64,000 nucleotides of DNA from Siderastrea radians. Lineage: Eukaryota; Cnidaria; Anthozoa; Scleractinia; Rhizangiidae. The notes beneath the pieces were generated by a model. That model was given only the letters and a program-made list of their open reading frames with translations, searched no databases and was not told the DNA's origin. Position 1 is the first letter of the stretch. Each line of letters begins with the position of its first letter. Location of the stretch: contig OZ024897.1 of NCBI GenBank assembly GCA_964017195.1, forward strand, positions 37,171,536-37,235,535, given 5' to 3'. A program made the translations under genes and the position numbers. Below are positions 12,649 through 23,600 of this stretch, piece after piece.

Positions 12649-12823
12649 CCCTTACACTCCTAGTAGTGGCGAAAGTAAATATTTTAAGAAAAAACCCAAA
12701 TTTCATTTTTGCACATTCTGCAAAACAAATTGCACCATGCGAAAGTACTGCCAAAGAGATTTCATTTGAATGAGTTAGAACTACTTTACATGTCTCCAAA
12801 ATTGACTCTGAGAGTGAAAAGGT
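12649..12823. mobile_element. TTAA-flanked short element (piggyBac-like ends)
   Basis: It begins CCCTTACACTC and ends GAGAGTGAAAAGG, with TTAA directly outside on both sides (12645-12648 and 12824-12827). TTAA targets with CCCTT ends suit piggyBac-type elements (family knowledge). Copy A reads ttttctaaacttt at the matching place, as expected for an empty site. Related members lie in CYRI introns. Confidence 0.75.
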
Positions 12824-13073
12824 TAACTTTGCAATATTCCTGCAGTTTCCCCACACCGCAAGTAGCATTACGTTTGAAGTTTTAAAACCACGTGTCTTAA
12901 TCGATCTTAAGAAGAGCTCTGGATTTTTAGAGCACTGTTTGGTTATTGAGTGATGAAGTGATAAAATGAAAACCAGCATGAATTCATTGGGCCGGTGGCA
13001 TGCCGTTTAACCACCCTGTTTGTTTACGATAACATCCGGATATTTCCCCATCATGTTGTTATGGGAGGTTTAA

Positions 13074-13195
13074 TAGCCTGCGTAGCAAGCGTTTCCGTGG
13101 GGCTTTCCGCAGGTTTGAAGCATTTTTCGCTTTTTGAACGCGCGAAAATTGGGGCGAGCGCAAAAAAAGTGCGGAAACGCTTGCTACGCAGGCTA
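13074..13195. mobile_element. Foldback element with 9-bp target duplication (Mutator-like)
   Basis: The arms TAGCCTGCGTAGCAAGCGTT and reverse complement are perfect for about 24 bp. The nine bases GAGGTTTAA are repeated exactly at both borders (13065-13073 and 13196-13204). Nine-base duplications are characteristic of Mutator-like elements. It is 122 bp with no coding capacity. Confidence 0.85.
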
Positions 13196-13204
13196 GAGGT
13201 TTAA

Positions 13205-13848
13205 GGGCCGTCTTCGCTTTTAAATGGCGGCAATGGCGGTACTGTTTTGAATGCCGAGAAGACCCAGGAATGAAGTTGTCCTGCGCAAGCGCGATGAAGA
13301 CCAAAAAGACATTTTATGTTCTTCCCCAGATCTCGCGTATAGTTAGGGTCAGGCCAGGGGCTCTGGGAACGAAAAATCAGCGTGGCATAGAAATCGAATG
13401 TTTTGGGTCGAGATAGAAAACTTCCATCTTATGTTTGCGTTACATCGTGTTCATGAGCGCATAATTGTAACACTGGTTATTTTATTTGTGATTTTTATAG
13501 CAACGACTGAGTGAAAAGACGAAAAGAAATAAAGGTCTGAGCGAGTGAAAGACTTAGAGCAGATTACAGGTATAGACGTGCGCCAAGTTGCTATGTAGCT
13601 ATGCCGAGTTACTGAGAACGCGTGACAATGCGCGAATCAAGATAGCGGTACGATTTTTGCTTACGACTGCCGTATGCGACTTTTGTAGCGTACACTGCTT
13701 GCGTCAGGCAAAGTTAGTAAACAACATGTCATTCTAACATTTTGATTGTGGCTACGACTGTCGTAGGGTTTTAAAACATGTTTCAAAATCCTACGACATT
13801 TCTCGTGTCGTGTGCCACTGTCGTGAAGATGTTGCACGTCTGATTTAA
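13205..13848. other. Intergenic stretch with short inverted motifs
   Basis: No gene recognised. Near 13755-13800 an imperfect palindrome built on cgtagg...cctacg is visible, and the string gtcgta and its complement recur. Confidence 0.45.
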
Positions 13849-14034
13849 GGCCCGGACACACGGTGTAACATTGCGCGCAACTTGAAAGTTGCACCGTGTG
13901 TCCACCCTTGAAATTGTTGCCTGCAACGTTGAGTGCAACTGTTGTAATAGTAAAATCGGTTCCTACTTCTGCAACATCACGCGCAACTGTTTCACCATGT
14001 GTCCATTATCTACGATGCATCGTGTGTCCGCGCC
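13849..14034. mobile_element. Short element with GGCCCGGACACACG-type ends
   Basis: The left end GGCCCGGACACACGG is mirrored by CGTGTGTCCGCGCC. Internal strings gtgtgtcc and gcgcaact recur. The flanking bases are TTTAA on the left and TTTAG on the right, so the target duplication is not certain. Superfamily unassigned. Confidence 0.6.
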
Positions 14035-14039
14035 TTTAG

Positions 14040-15950
14040 ACGATACGATTCGTGCATGCATTTATTCAAAGCATCAAAAAGCAAAGGAGAATATACAAAG
14101 AATGCTTTGAAAAGGGAGTTTAAGAGGTTGGCCCTATGTAAAAAAAACTCCCGAAAGAGAAAAATCTAATGTTAAAAATTTACATACAACGGATAGTTTA
14201 AAATAAAAACAGTAAAGAATAAAAAGACAATACTACGAGATATTAAAAAAATGATTCTAAAGATCGCTTAAAACATGCAAGATTTCCCGCCCCGACAACC
14301 CACTCTGGTAAATCGTTCCATTCTTTTGCAATTCTAATAAAAAATGAATATTTGTAACAGTTACAACTAGATGCTTTAAATTGTACTTATAACTAATGGT
14401 TGCTTCTCGTTCTTTCCGAGGCAAACTGGAAGAAGTCCTGAAATTCGAGGTTATTTAGAGAAAATACACATTTGTAGCACTCGATTAGAGAAAAATACAA
14501 TCTTCGTTTTTCTAATGGTGACCATTTTAAAATGGCACAACGTTCCTCATAGTGCATTTCGCCCCTCTTTTGGTCGAGGGCCAGTCTCGACGCTCCCCTT
14601 TGAACTTTTTCTAGCAAAACTATGTCCTTGACTAGGAAAGGGCACCATACTGGAGCAGCATACTCCAGGATCGGCCTGACTAGAGATTTGTATAGTAAAG
14701 AGAATTCTGTTATATTTTTAGACCCAAGCACACGCTTAATGACCCCAAGGACTCTGTTAGTTTTATTGACGACATCGTGAGTATGATCGCTCCATGAGAG
14801 ATCGTACGATATTGTAATACCAAGATCTTTGATACTTTTCACACTCTTTATAACTTCACCATTTGGATTTAGTGTATAGCTCTCTTTCGACGTATCTTGT
14901 TTGTGAGTTATTCTCACTGTTTCACATTTATCGGGGTTACACTTCAACTGCCAGGTTTTGAACCACTCTTTAAGACGAAACAAGTCAGACTGTAGCACAT
15001 CAGTATCATCAGGAATGCTCTCTATATCTCTCTATAGAGTTTAGTGTCGTCCGCATACAATTTCACAGTGGAAGAAACTCCAGTGGATATATCGTTGACG
15101 TTCATTATGAACAAGATGGGCCCTAAAATGGTTCCCTGAGGTAAGCCTGATTTTACCTGAGTCCACGACGAGTAACTCCCGCGCAAAACAACTCGTTGCG
15201 ACCGACCAATTAAAAAGCTCTCAAACCATTTAAGAAGAGGGCCGTCAATACCGTATCTTTCTAGTTTATGAAGCAGACGTCTGTGTGGAACACTGTCGAA
15301 CGCTTTGGAGAAGTCTGAAAGAATTACGTCCGTAGATTTCTCTTGCTACAAGATTTTGCCCAGTCGTTAAAACAGGATAACAGCTGTGTAACCGTAGAAC
15401 GACCTTTCATGTACGCAAATTGATTCGGCTTGAATGCATTGGCTTCGCCCCAAAAATCCATAATTCGGCGTTTAACTATTTGTTCTGCTAGTTTACACAC
15501 GATTGATGTTAGTGAAATCTGACGGTAATTGTTTCTGCAGTTTTTACTACCTTTTTTGAACAAAGGTGTTATGTCAGCGCGTTTCCACTTGCTAGGCAAC
15601 TGGCCAAGCGCGAAGGACTTGTTGATTAATGCACATATAGATGGAGAGAGAGCGGATGCACATTCACTCAAGATGCGTGGTGACAAACTGTCAGGCCCAA
15701 GGGACTTAAAAGCATTTAGGTTCTTTAACAGCTTTTCAATCTCATTAATGGAACAATAGATATTAGAGAGCTTGGAGGTGACAACATAGTAAAAAATTAG
15801 GAAAGTTATCACAATCTTCGGATGTAAACACCGACGAGTAAAATTGATTCACGCTGAGCAATGCCGAGGTCGTCTGTCAGAGTTACTCCATCGACAAGAA
15901 GGGAGACCAAATTATTAGTCCCCTTACGCGCGGACTTAACGAAACTCAAG
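14040..15950 (-). pseudogene. Broken non-LTR retrotransposon (CR1/L2/Jockey-type reverse transcriptase)
   Basis: Read on the minus strand, the polymerase runs from about 15950 downwards. Seen: NAFKSLGPDSLSPRIL and NNYRQISLTSIVCKLAEQI (15812-15324), then after a frame change DFSKAFDSVPHRRLLHKL, SGLPQGTILGPILF and VKLYADDTKLYREI (about 15320-15030). A stop and frameshift follow, then the thumb region in 14998-14393. A further frameshift precedes a typical C-terminus (FFIRIAKEWNDLPEW, about 14350-14240). No endonuclease is present, so the copy is 5' truncated. At least three frame breaks make it a dead element. It points away from CYRI's 3' end. Confidence 0.9.
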
Positions 15951-16125
15951 AACGGTCAATACCGTATCTTTCTAGTTTATGAAGCAGAGGTCTGTGTGGA
16001 ACACTGTCGAACGCTTTGGAGAAGTCTAAAAGAATTACGTCCGTAGGATTTCTCTTGTTACGAGATTTTGCCCAGTCGTTAAAACAGAATAACAGTTGTA
16101 AGCAAAAATCGTACCGTCTAAAATC
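15951..16125 (-). pseudogene. Duplicated piece of the same LINE reverse transcriptase
   Basis: About 145 bases repeat 15246-15385 in direct orientation with few differences. They encode VILLDFSKAFDSVPHRPLL again and the preceding FNDWAKS segment. It abuts the older copy at its N-terminal side, so the LINE region is locally rearranged or made of two overlapping insertions. Confidence 0.85.
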
Positions 16126-16139
16126 GTCCCTAACAATCA

Positions 16140-17650
16140 TCTAAACTCGACCCACCTAAACATCTCTTCCCAGAGCGCGCTTCGATGCACTTATGAAGAC
16201 CTCGTTTTTCAATCATCTTAACATCTCTTCAACCCCAAGAAAAAGCGAATGCGCTGGAGCAAGTCTAAGTACGGTACAATTTTATCCCTGTCCAATCAAC
16301 AGGGTAGCCACACGCTGTGTTGCAGAGGAACGCAAGCTCAGGTGTAGAACACCTGCGGCAATCATCGATTCACCTAGCCTCGATCTCATGTCGAGTCCCT
16401 TCAAGGTATAAGTGACCAAGCAAATCAAACAATATTTTCCTATTTTAGTTCACACAGTTTTACAAGAGGGAATAAGCTTCAAGCATTCTACTATTTAAGG
16501 TACAATTTGATTTCCTAAAGGATACAAAACTGAATTAATTAAAGGTATTTGACACCGGACAAAATGTTGAACAAAATATACTCGCATTTCATACAAAATT
16601 CACAGTCTTTAAAACAATTTAAAAGTCTACTTATTCATATTCTAAATATTATTCAGAGTGATGTTCCTAGTTCCTACCTAGATACGAGAAATCTTGAATC
16701 TAATGATGAAAAAATGTCATTCTGTACAAAAAAGGCTTTCATTTTTAACCAATTGTAACTTGTAACTAACGTGTTATTTATCAATTTGCAGCCACCTTTG
16801 AAAATGACGGTTATTAAGGGAATGATAAACGCACACTTTGACCACAGGACCCCCAAACACAGTTGATTGTGTGGGGCAGTAGAGCACGATTAGTGATGAA
16901 AGGATGGAAATGAGTAGCAATATGGAGTCGAAAAATGTGATTCTAGCTACGCAAAAGCCACTTAACGGTTTCAGTGATATTGAAGAACATTACCCAACAC
17001 AGTAAAGGAACCCGTTGGAAGTGAGCTAGATAGCAAGGATTAAAATGGATAGTGATTGCAATATGGAAGTGGATTACAACAACGATCATTTTCAAAGTCA
17101 AATGAAAGCCCTCACTAAGCCTGCATTTAATTTCTCTTCATATTTGACATCTGGTGGAAATTTTTACACAGATATGCGATATAAACAACGAAACAAGCAG
17201 GGCTCAACTTATTACTCTGGCTACCAGTTTAAATATCGTTTTTTCTTCATAGTATATTGGAAAATTCAGGACTAAAACAGTTTTTTTGGATTCTGTAATC
17301 CATACGTGACAGTGTAAGCTTTCTTCACCATCTCGCCTGACATCAAAGCACATAAAAAGGGAAGCCATGTGGTTTCGTTATTTATACATAAGGTACCAAA
17401 AGAAAATGAAAGATAAAGGCAACCCAAATATGCAACTGATAATAATCTTGTTTTCGATGTTAAATTGTGCAGGAACTTAATGGAGAGAAACGCATAGAGT
17501 TGCCCTTACAGCTCATTTAGTACGCGTTAGACCATGTGACTAACTGCTAGAATAATTTTATCCATCAATCCTTGAATCATTCCGCTAGCGACGCCCTTAA
17601 TCACATGAAAGCCTAGAACCTTCTAGAGTCTGTTGAAAAAACCCAAAGTC
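16140..17650. other. Intergenic or CYRI 3' untranslated stretch
   Basis: No convincing coding frame on either strand. Part just below 17654 must be the 3' untranslated region of the minus-strand CYRI gene; an ATTAAA string (minus strand, about 17126-17131) is one possible poly(A) signal. The string atatggaagtggattacaa near 17063 repeats one near 8607. Confidence 0.45.
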
Positions 17651-17653
17651 CTC

Positions 17654-20600
17654 TCAAACAAGTAGGGCTTTGATGTTCTTTGGCGTTGTTTCGTCGTTTA
17701 AGTGCTTTGTGCTATACCTGTTAAGAGAAAGAATGCAATTAACCCTGCGTTATGTCATATACAGAGAACTAATCCTGTCAATATACAGGGGATATTACAC
17801 GATGGTGCAAAGACATCAAATTTATTTTTGAGTAGTAAAATATCATTTTTTATTTACCACAAGAAAATAAAATTCATATCTTCAAACTGCCATGTAATTT
17901 TCTCTTTATTACATATGTCAAGACTGTTTTTGCACAAACAACAGTGTACATGTAAAAGTGGGAAATGACGTTATCGATATCCTAACTAGTGGGGATATGG
18001 AAAATACACCACCCAAGTCCCGGATGTAGCTTGTATGAACTTTAAGAGTCGTATATTTTCCACTAAAACACTCTTGTCTATACAACAAAGCTGGTTAGTT
18101 AATTTCTTGATACCTCAAAAATTTCAGAGTAATATCTGCTCTGTGCTTACCTTAAAGCATTAAGAAGACCATCTACTGAACCTTGAGGTTGATCTTTTAA
18201 CACTTTTATTGATGCTTTTATCTGCAAGATCAATCATGAAGCTGTTAATAACCATATTCCTTCCCAAAAAACCACACCGGACTTGGGACTGGGACTCTGC
18301 CTTTTCCAAACCACTGGCAGACCCAAAGACCTACGACATTGTGGCCCAGAGAAGGAGGAGGGGAACCATAAAGTGAAGTGAAAAATTTGGGGGCCCAGCG
18401 AAGGAGCCAAGAGTAGAAAACATAGGAGCCCAGAGAGAGGGGGCAAATACAGTAACAAAGTATGCAGTGAAAAAATTTGGGGGTTCAGCGAGGGAGACTA
18501 GAGTGGAAAAGATCTAGGTGCCCAAAGGGGGGGGGGGGGGGGCAAATAGAGTAACATAGTACACAGTGAAAAATTGGGGGTTCAGCAACGGAGACAAGAG
18601 TGGAGAGGTAGGTTCCCACATCATCATCATCATCATCAAAGTATGCAGTGAAAAAATTTGGGGACCTAGCAAGGGAGCCAAGAGTGGAAAGGTAGGTTCC
18701 AACAGGGAGAGGGCAACAAAGTATGCAATGAAAAAATTTGGGGGCCTAGCGAGGGAGCCAAGAGTGGAAAGGTAGGTGCCCAGAGAGAGGGGGCAAATAC
18801 AGCAACAAAGTATGCACATAGTTTTAACTATGTTACAATTAACTATGTGCTATGGTCAAGTACTGGATACTTTGTATGTTAGTCAATGAATTATCACCAT
18901 AACTATAACTATTTGTTTGTAGTTTTTTTACACATCTTGGTTGAGGGAGGAACATCAAGGGGAACAAGGACCAACCTTTTGGCTACCATACAGGGCTTGA
19001 AATAATGGCCGGTCAAAAATAGATTTTGTCCGGTGAAATCCTTGGATGGCCGGACAATGTGTCCAGTCGTTTACGCTTGTAAAGAAAAATTTCATGCAGA
19101 GCTTCAGGTTTTAAATTTTTAAAGGTTCAACATTATTGGCATTCGTGAATAAAAAGGGGAAAAGACAGAATGAGGTACTACCAGACCAAGAACTTTTAAT
19201 AAATGATTCATAACAACGGTTGCAAAATTTCCGGTGGTTGCAAATTTTCGCTTTCAAGTATTCTAAATGAAAAGAGAGAGTTGCCTGTTAGTATCATTTC
19301 CCCGGCCCCTTTTAATAACATAATTATGGTATTGAAACATTTCAAGATTTTAGCTTAATCATTCTAAGCTTAAGTTGTATCAAATCAGTGGATAGGGATT
19401 CTACTTGTAGGTGTTTCTTGCTGTATATTCACATCAGTTAGCTTGTATTATTATGAGAATCAACTAGATCGCAAGCTTCAATTTCATCAACTTCATAACT
19501 TTAGTAGGTATTAAAATTTAACCATATTGAAGACATGGAACTGAAGCGATAGTTGTATGCACAAATGTAATATTGATTTTGCTGAACGTTGTGGCTGTAC
19601 CATGCGTTCCACTTTTCCTGCGTTGAGTTCGAGGCTGCATGAACAATTAAAGGTGTAGAAAATGTACTTGTTTGACATGTAAACATCGTGTAGGGGGGGG
19701 GGGGGGATTTTATAGAGATATGACGTAATGGATATTTGTCCGGCCAAAAATGGGTTGTGTCCGAGCAAAAATAGGTTTGACCGGACAACTTGACTGGCGG
19801 AAGCCGGGAAATTATTTCAAGCCCTGCCATAATATTTGTTACCCCAGTTTGTGGTTAGCATGACCAGTCACCACAACGACATCAACAATAACAACTTCGT
19901 TGCTAAAGCATTGCCTGGTTCAGGTTTATTTAACTTCAAAAACTTGAAAAAAAGTATTTTTTGGCCTATCAAAAATTGTGACTCTTACAAAGAACCATGT
20001 GGCATTCAGGCACAAAATCAGCATTCAACAATAAATTTAGTGTGGTGAATCTATTCATTGATCTGATTCTTTTTTATTTAAGAAAATATTTAAAGTTGTT
20101 ATGCCAACCAAGACTTGTTAAGCGTATCAAGTGTATCTAATGTACTTACATCTATACTTGAGTTTTTAGCAAAGGCTCCTACAGGATGTACGTGATCATA
20201 TAGTATTATAAGACCAACCTGGAAAAAAGAAAAAAAAAACGTCAAAATACCTTGGAGGCCTGTAATATTTATGGGTTTTCTACAACCAACCTTTTGTATT
20301 TGCACAACAGCAAATTTGGATGTTGAATCAATGAAACTTTGGCAAACTACAAAACTGCTTACTTCCCCTTTAAATGTATTTTAACCCTTAAAGCCTCAAT
20401 ATAAACAGGTATATTCTTCTCACTGGTCGCCATATATATCTTTTGGTAACAGTTGGGAGAATTTGCTTACACATCAATATATCCTATCCTTGGTGATCAT
20501 TTTCTTAATTCTCATGACCTGACTGTTTGATCAAGAAGCGATACTATAAGGAGAAACTAGATGCTTGTAACCATTGGGGCTCAAAGGGTTAATGCAAGTA

Positions 20601-23600
20601 AAGAGCTACAATAACATTGTTTTCATGAGACGACATACATTTTAACCTCTCCTTATGGGACAATCATCCCTGTCCTTTCGGTATTCACATTTACTTTAGT
20701 TCTCCTGTATGTCTATCTGGGTAACCATTGGTTGGACAAAACATTACACTCAAGATAGATTTTTATTCAACCACAAAATTATAGTTAGTATTGTTCAAAA
20801 CATTTATCCAGAATTTATGTCGGACAACAGTTTTGATTTAATAGGAGAAAAGTCTGACATGTCAGCCGTCTCCTCCCCCTAACCCACATGGACAGCTGAC
20901 ATTTCAGTTTACAGAGGACAACTGCAAAGTTTGGTCTGCCATCGTCTGATGACTGATTGTCTGACTGTTATTTGCATCTTTGCAAATGAGGAAAGAAGAA
21001 GTATTTCCCTTTGATGTAATCAGGCACTAGCTACTTTACCCTTTAAGCGCCAATAGAAATCAGCATCAAATTTCTCCTCATCATATCAGTGTATTGTAAC
21101 ACACAGAGGTCATAAGAATTTGGCAAATGATCACCAAACATGGACTGTCTTGATGTTTAAACTGATTCTCCCAATAAGTAATCAATAACATCTATGGAAA
21201 CCAGTAAGGAGAATTTGTATGGTAATGTTAGGACTTAAAAGGTTAAGCTGGGAGGTTTATTTCAGTCCAAGTGACTGGAACCAACTTACCATAACACGAA
21301 GACAAAAGAGGTACGTTTCTTGGTTTGCAATTCTTGCACGAAACTCCCTGTAAATAATGTACCAAAGCTAAACAAATTTCTGTGATAACATTTCAAGGCA
21401 AAAAGTTTCAAGAGCTGACAATGCAGTAATTGTAAAGTCTGGTTAGGGTAGGTATGAGCGTAACTAACATGATGTACCGCATAGCACTCTGTGATGAAAT
21501 TACAAATTATGAAAGTGTATGTATGACTGCTAGAAAGTGAACAATACTGCCCTACATAATTTCCCCCAGCCGTGTCTAGGCCTAAAAGGGAGAAATACAA
21601 ATGAGAATCAGGAACAAAGAAAAATCTTTGACCCAGGCAGGAAATTATGTAGGGCAGTATTGCCCACTTTCTAGCACTCATACGTACACTTGAATAATTT
21701 GTAAATTAGGTATGAGGGTGTTGTTTAACTCTTATTTTGATTTCTTAGTGACTATTTACTAACTTGCTACAAGTTCCCCCCCTATCAATGTTGTTATGGA
21801 TTTAGTGACGATATTCAAAGTAACAAGCAACAACACTGAAAGGGGAAGGGGGGGCCAGCAATGTATTTAAGTTTTCCATTTGTTTTCAAGAGTGCATTTT
21901 CTGATGGAAATCCATTTTTTTAGGAGAATGTCTCAACAATTTTGCAACTGCTTGTAGCATTGTAAGGTTCTACCAATAATTTTTCCCATTACCTTCCGTC
22001 TACAAAAAGTCAGCCAGTCAGGAAGGTAAAAAAAAACCTTTGAATAAACATTTCTTGAGGACAATAAATTTTTTCCTTGCAAGAGTTGGAAGATTTTCAT
22101 AATCAGGTTGTTGGAGGATTTGAAATATCCAAGAAAATCAAGCAGGCAATGAATCAGGAACTTTAATTACATGTACATGTAATTTTGAAAAATAATTAAG
22201 TCAACTACCAATGGAAATGTCCTTAGCTGAAAGTTTTCCCCTTTGAATTAATCAAGTTTTCTGGTTATCTCTTGTTCCCGCTATGATCACAAACCCATAG
22301 CAACCAGGGTAATCAGGTAACTAAAAAAATGGCAAAGTATATTAAATTTTACATCCCTTCCAACATGGTAGTTACCTCATACAAATTTAACACTTGACGT
22401 ACAGCTTTCTTGAACGACATTGTTGAATTTGAAAGCCTCAAGCTTATGCAACAAGTCCAATGGTGATATGGGGGTACAAATCTAAATTATATGAATGTCA
22501 GTGCAACAGGAGGATCAGTCAGATCATGTAGGCTTGAAGCTTTGATCCAACAAGGCTGATTGAAGAAGACATGTATTCAAAACCCATTATCCATTAGCAC
22601 TCACGACAATGATTTTTTTCAACCATTACGGTGGTAAAGGCATGCTTACATCAGTAGTAATTAACTCAGTCAAGAGACTCCAAATTTTTTAGCACGTAGG
22701 TGAAACAAGAAAAATAGTACTCACGGACTTTCTAGCATAGTTCTGCAAAGATTTGCTAATGTGCTAAGGAAATCTGTTGTATTTTCTATAGGAAGACTTT
22801 TGTTCTGAAAGAAAGAATGGAAAGCCTTTAATGATGACAATTTCTGTGTAAATGATATAACGAATAAATTATTATTAATTAATTAATTAATTAATTAATT
22901 ATTTCTTATTTATTATTATTTATTATGAATTAATTATTATTAACTGAATTATTATTATTATTATTATTATTGTTATTAACGAATGAACATGAAAGGAATT
23001 ATTTACACTGTACGTAATGTGGATAGTGGATAGTGGATTGTGCTGCAAGAAAAAAAACAACAAGAGGGGAAGAGGACAGTTATTACATGTATGTAACTCA
23101 AAAGTTGCAAACAGAGCCTAAAAAACAAAGGATCACAAGGAAATTTGCATTAACAAGAAACATCTGAACTTGATCCTAATGTATATCATTTTAAGTGAGA
23201 TTTTGTCAGGATCCTTTCAAGCAGTATGTTCCAGGCTGTAGTACTGTTCAAGTGGAAGCTACTACACGATACTTTCCTGTGGTGCTGTAATGCAGCACAA
23301 GGTGGTTCATTCTTTGAGTCTGTGGAAGAAATCCTCAAGTGTGACCCTTTAAATAAATGCTATCATGCAGTACTTTGCTGGGATGCTTTTTATTTTTTAC
23401 TGCAAGCCTTCTTCAATTCTGAGTTTAGGAGGTCTTTGGAGTGAAAGGGTTAAGGAAAAGAAGGGAAGAGAACATAAGAAAAATTATCAATCACTTCCTA
23501 CCTCTGTTACAAACTTTGATGTAGCATCGCTAAGGATTTTTAAAAGAGGAGTGGGATATGCGTAAAATAAAGACATTCTATTGGCCATTTCATTTGAAAC

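Larger units (their letters stand above)
8665..12910. repeat. Segmental duplication, copy B (paired with 4350-8140)
   Basis: Direct-orientation partner of copy A, diverged by many substitutions and small indels. It has three insertions that copy A lacks: 9133-9523, 11626-12385 and 12649-12823. Copy A has one that B lacks (6177-7092). No intact shared reading frame is kept, so the original unit looks non-coding. Confidence 0.88.

Noticed and set aside
12557..12979. 140-codon minus-strand frame
   Set aside because: It runs through the transposon insertion at 12649-12823 that copy A lacks, so it arose by chance.
18601..18640. CRISPR-like regular repeats
   Set aside because: Units of 80-99 bp are similar throughout, without unique spacers; it is a minisatellite in an animal intron.
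20941..20965. ctgatgactgattgtctgac as a hammerhead core
   Set aside because: No GAAA or stem II follows; similar isolated CTGATGA strings near 5087, 28011 and 29428 were dropped for the same reason.
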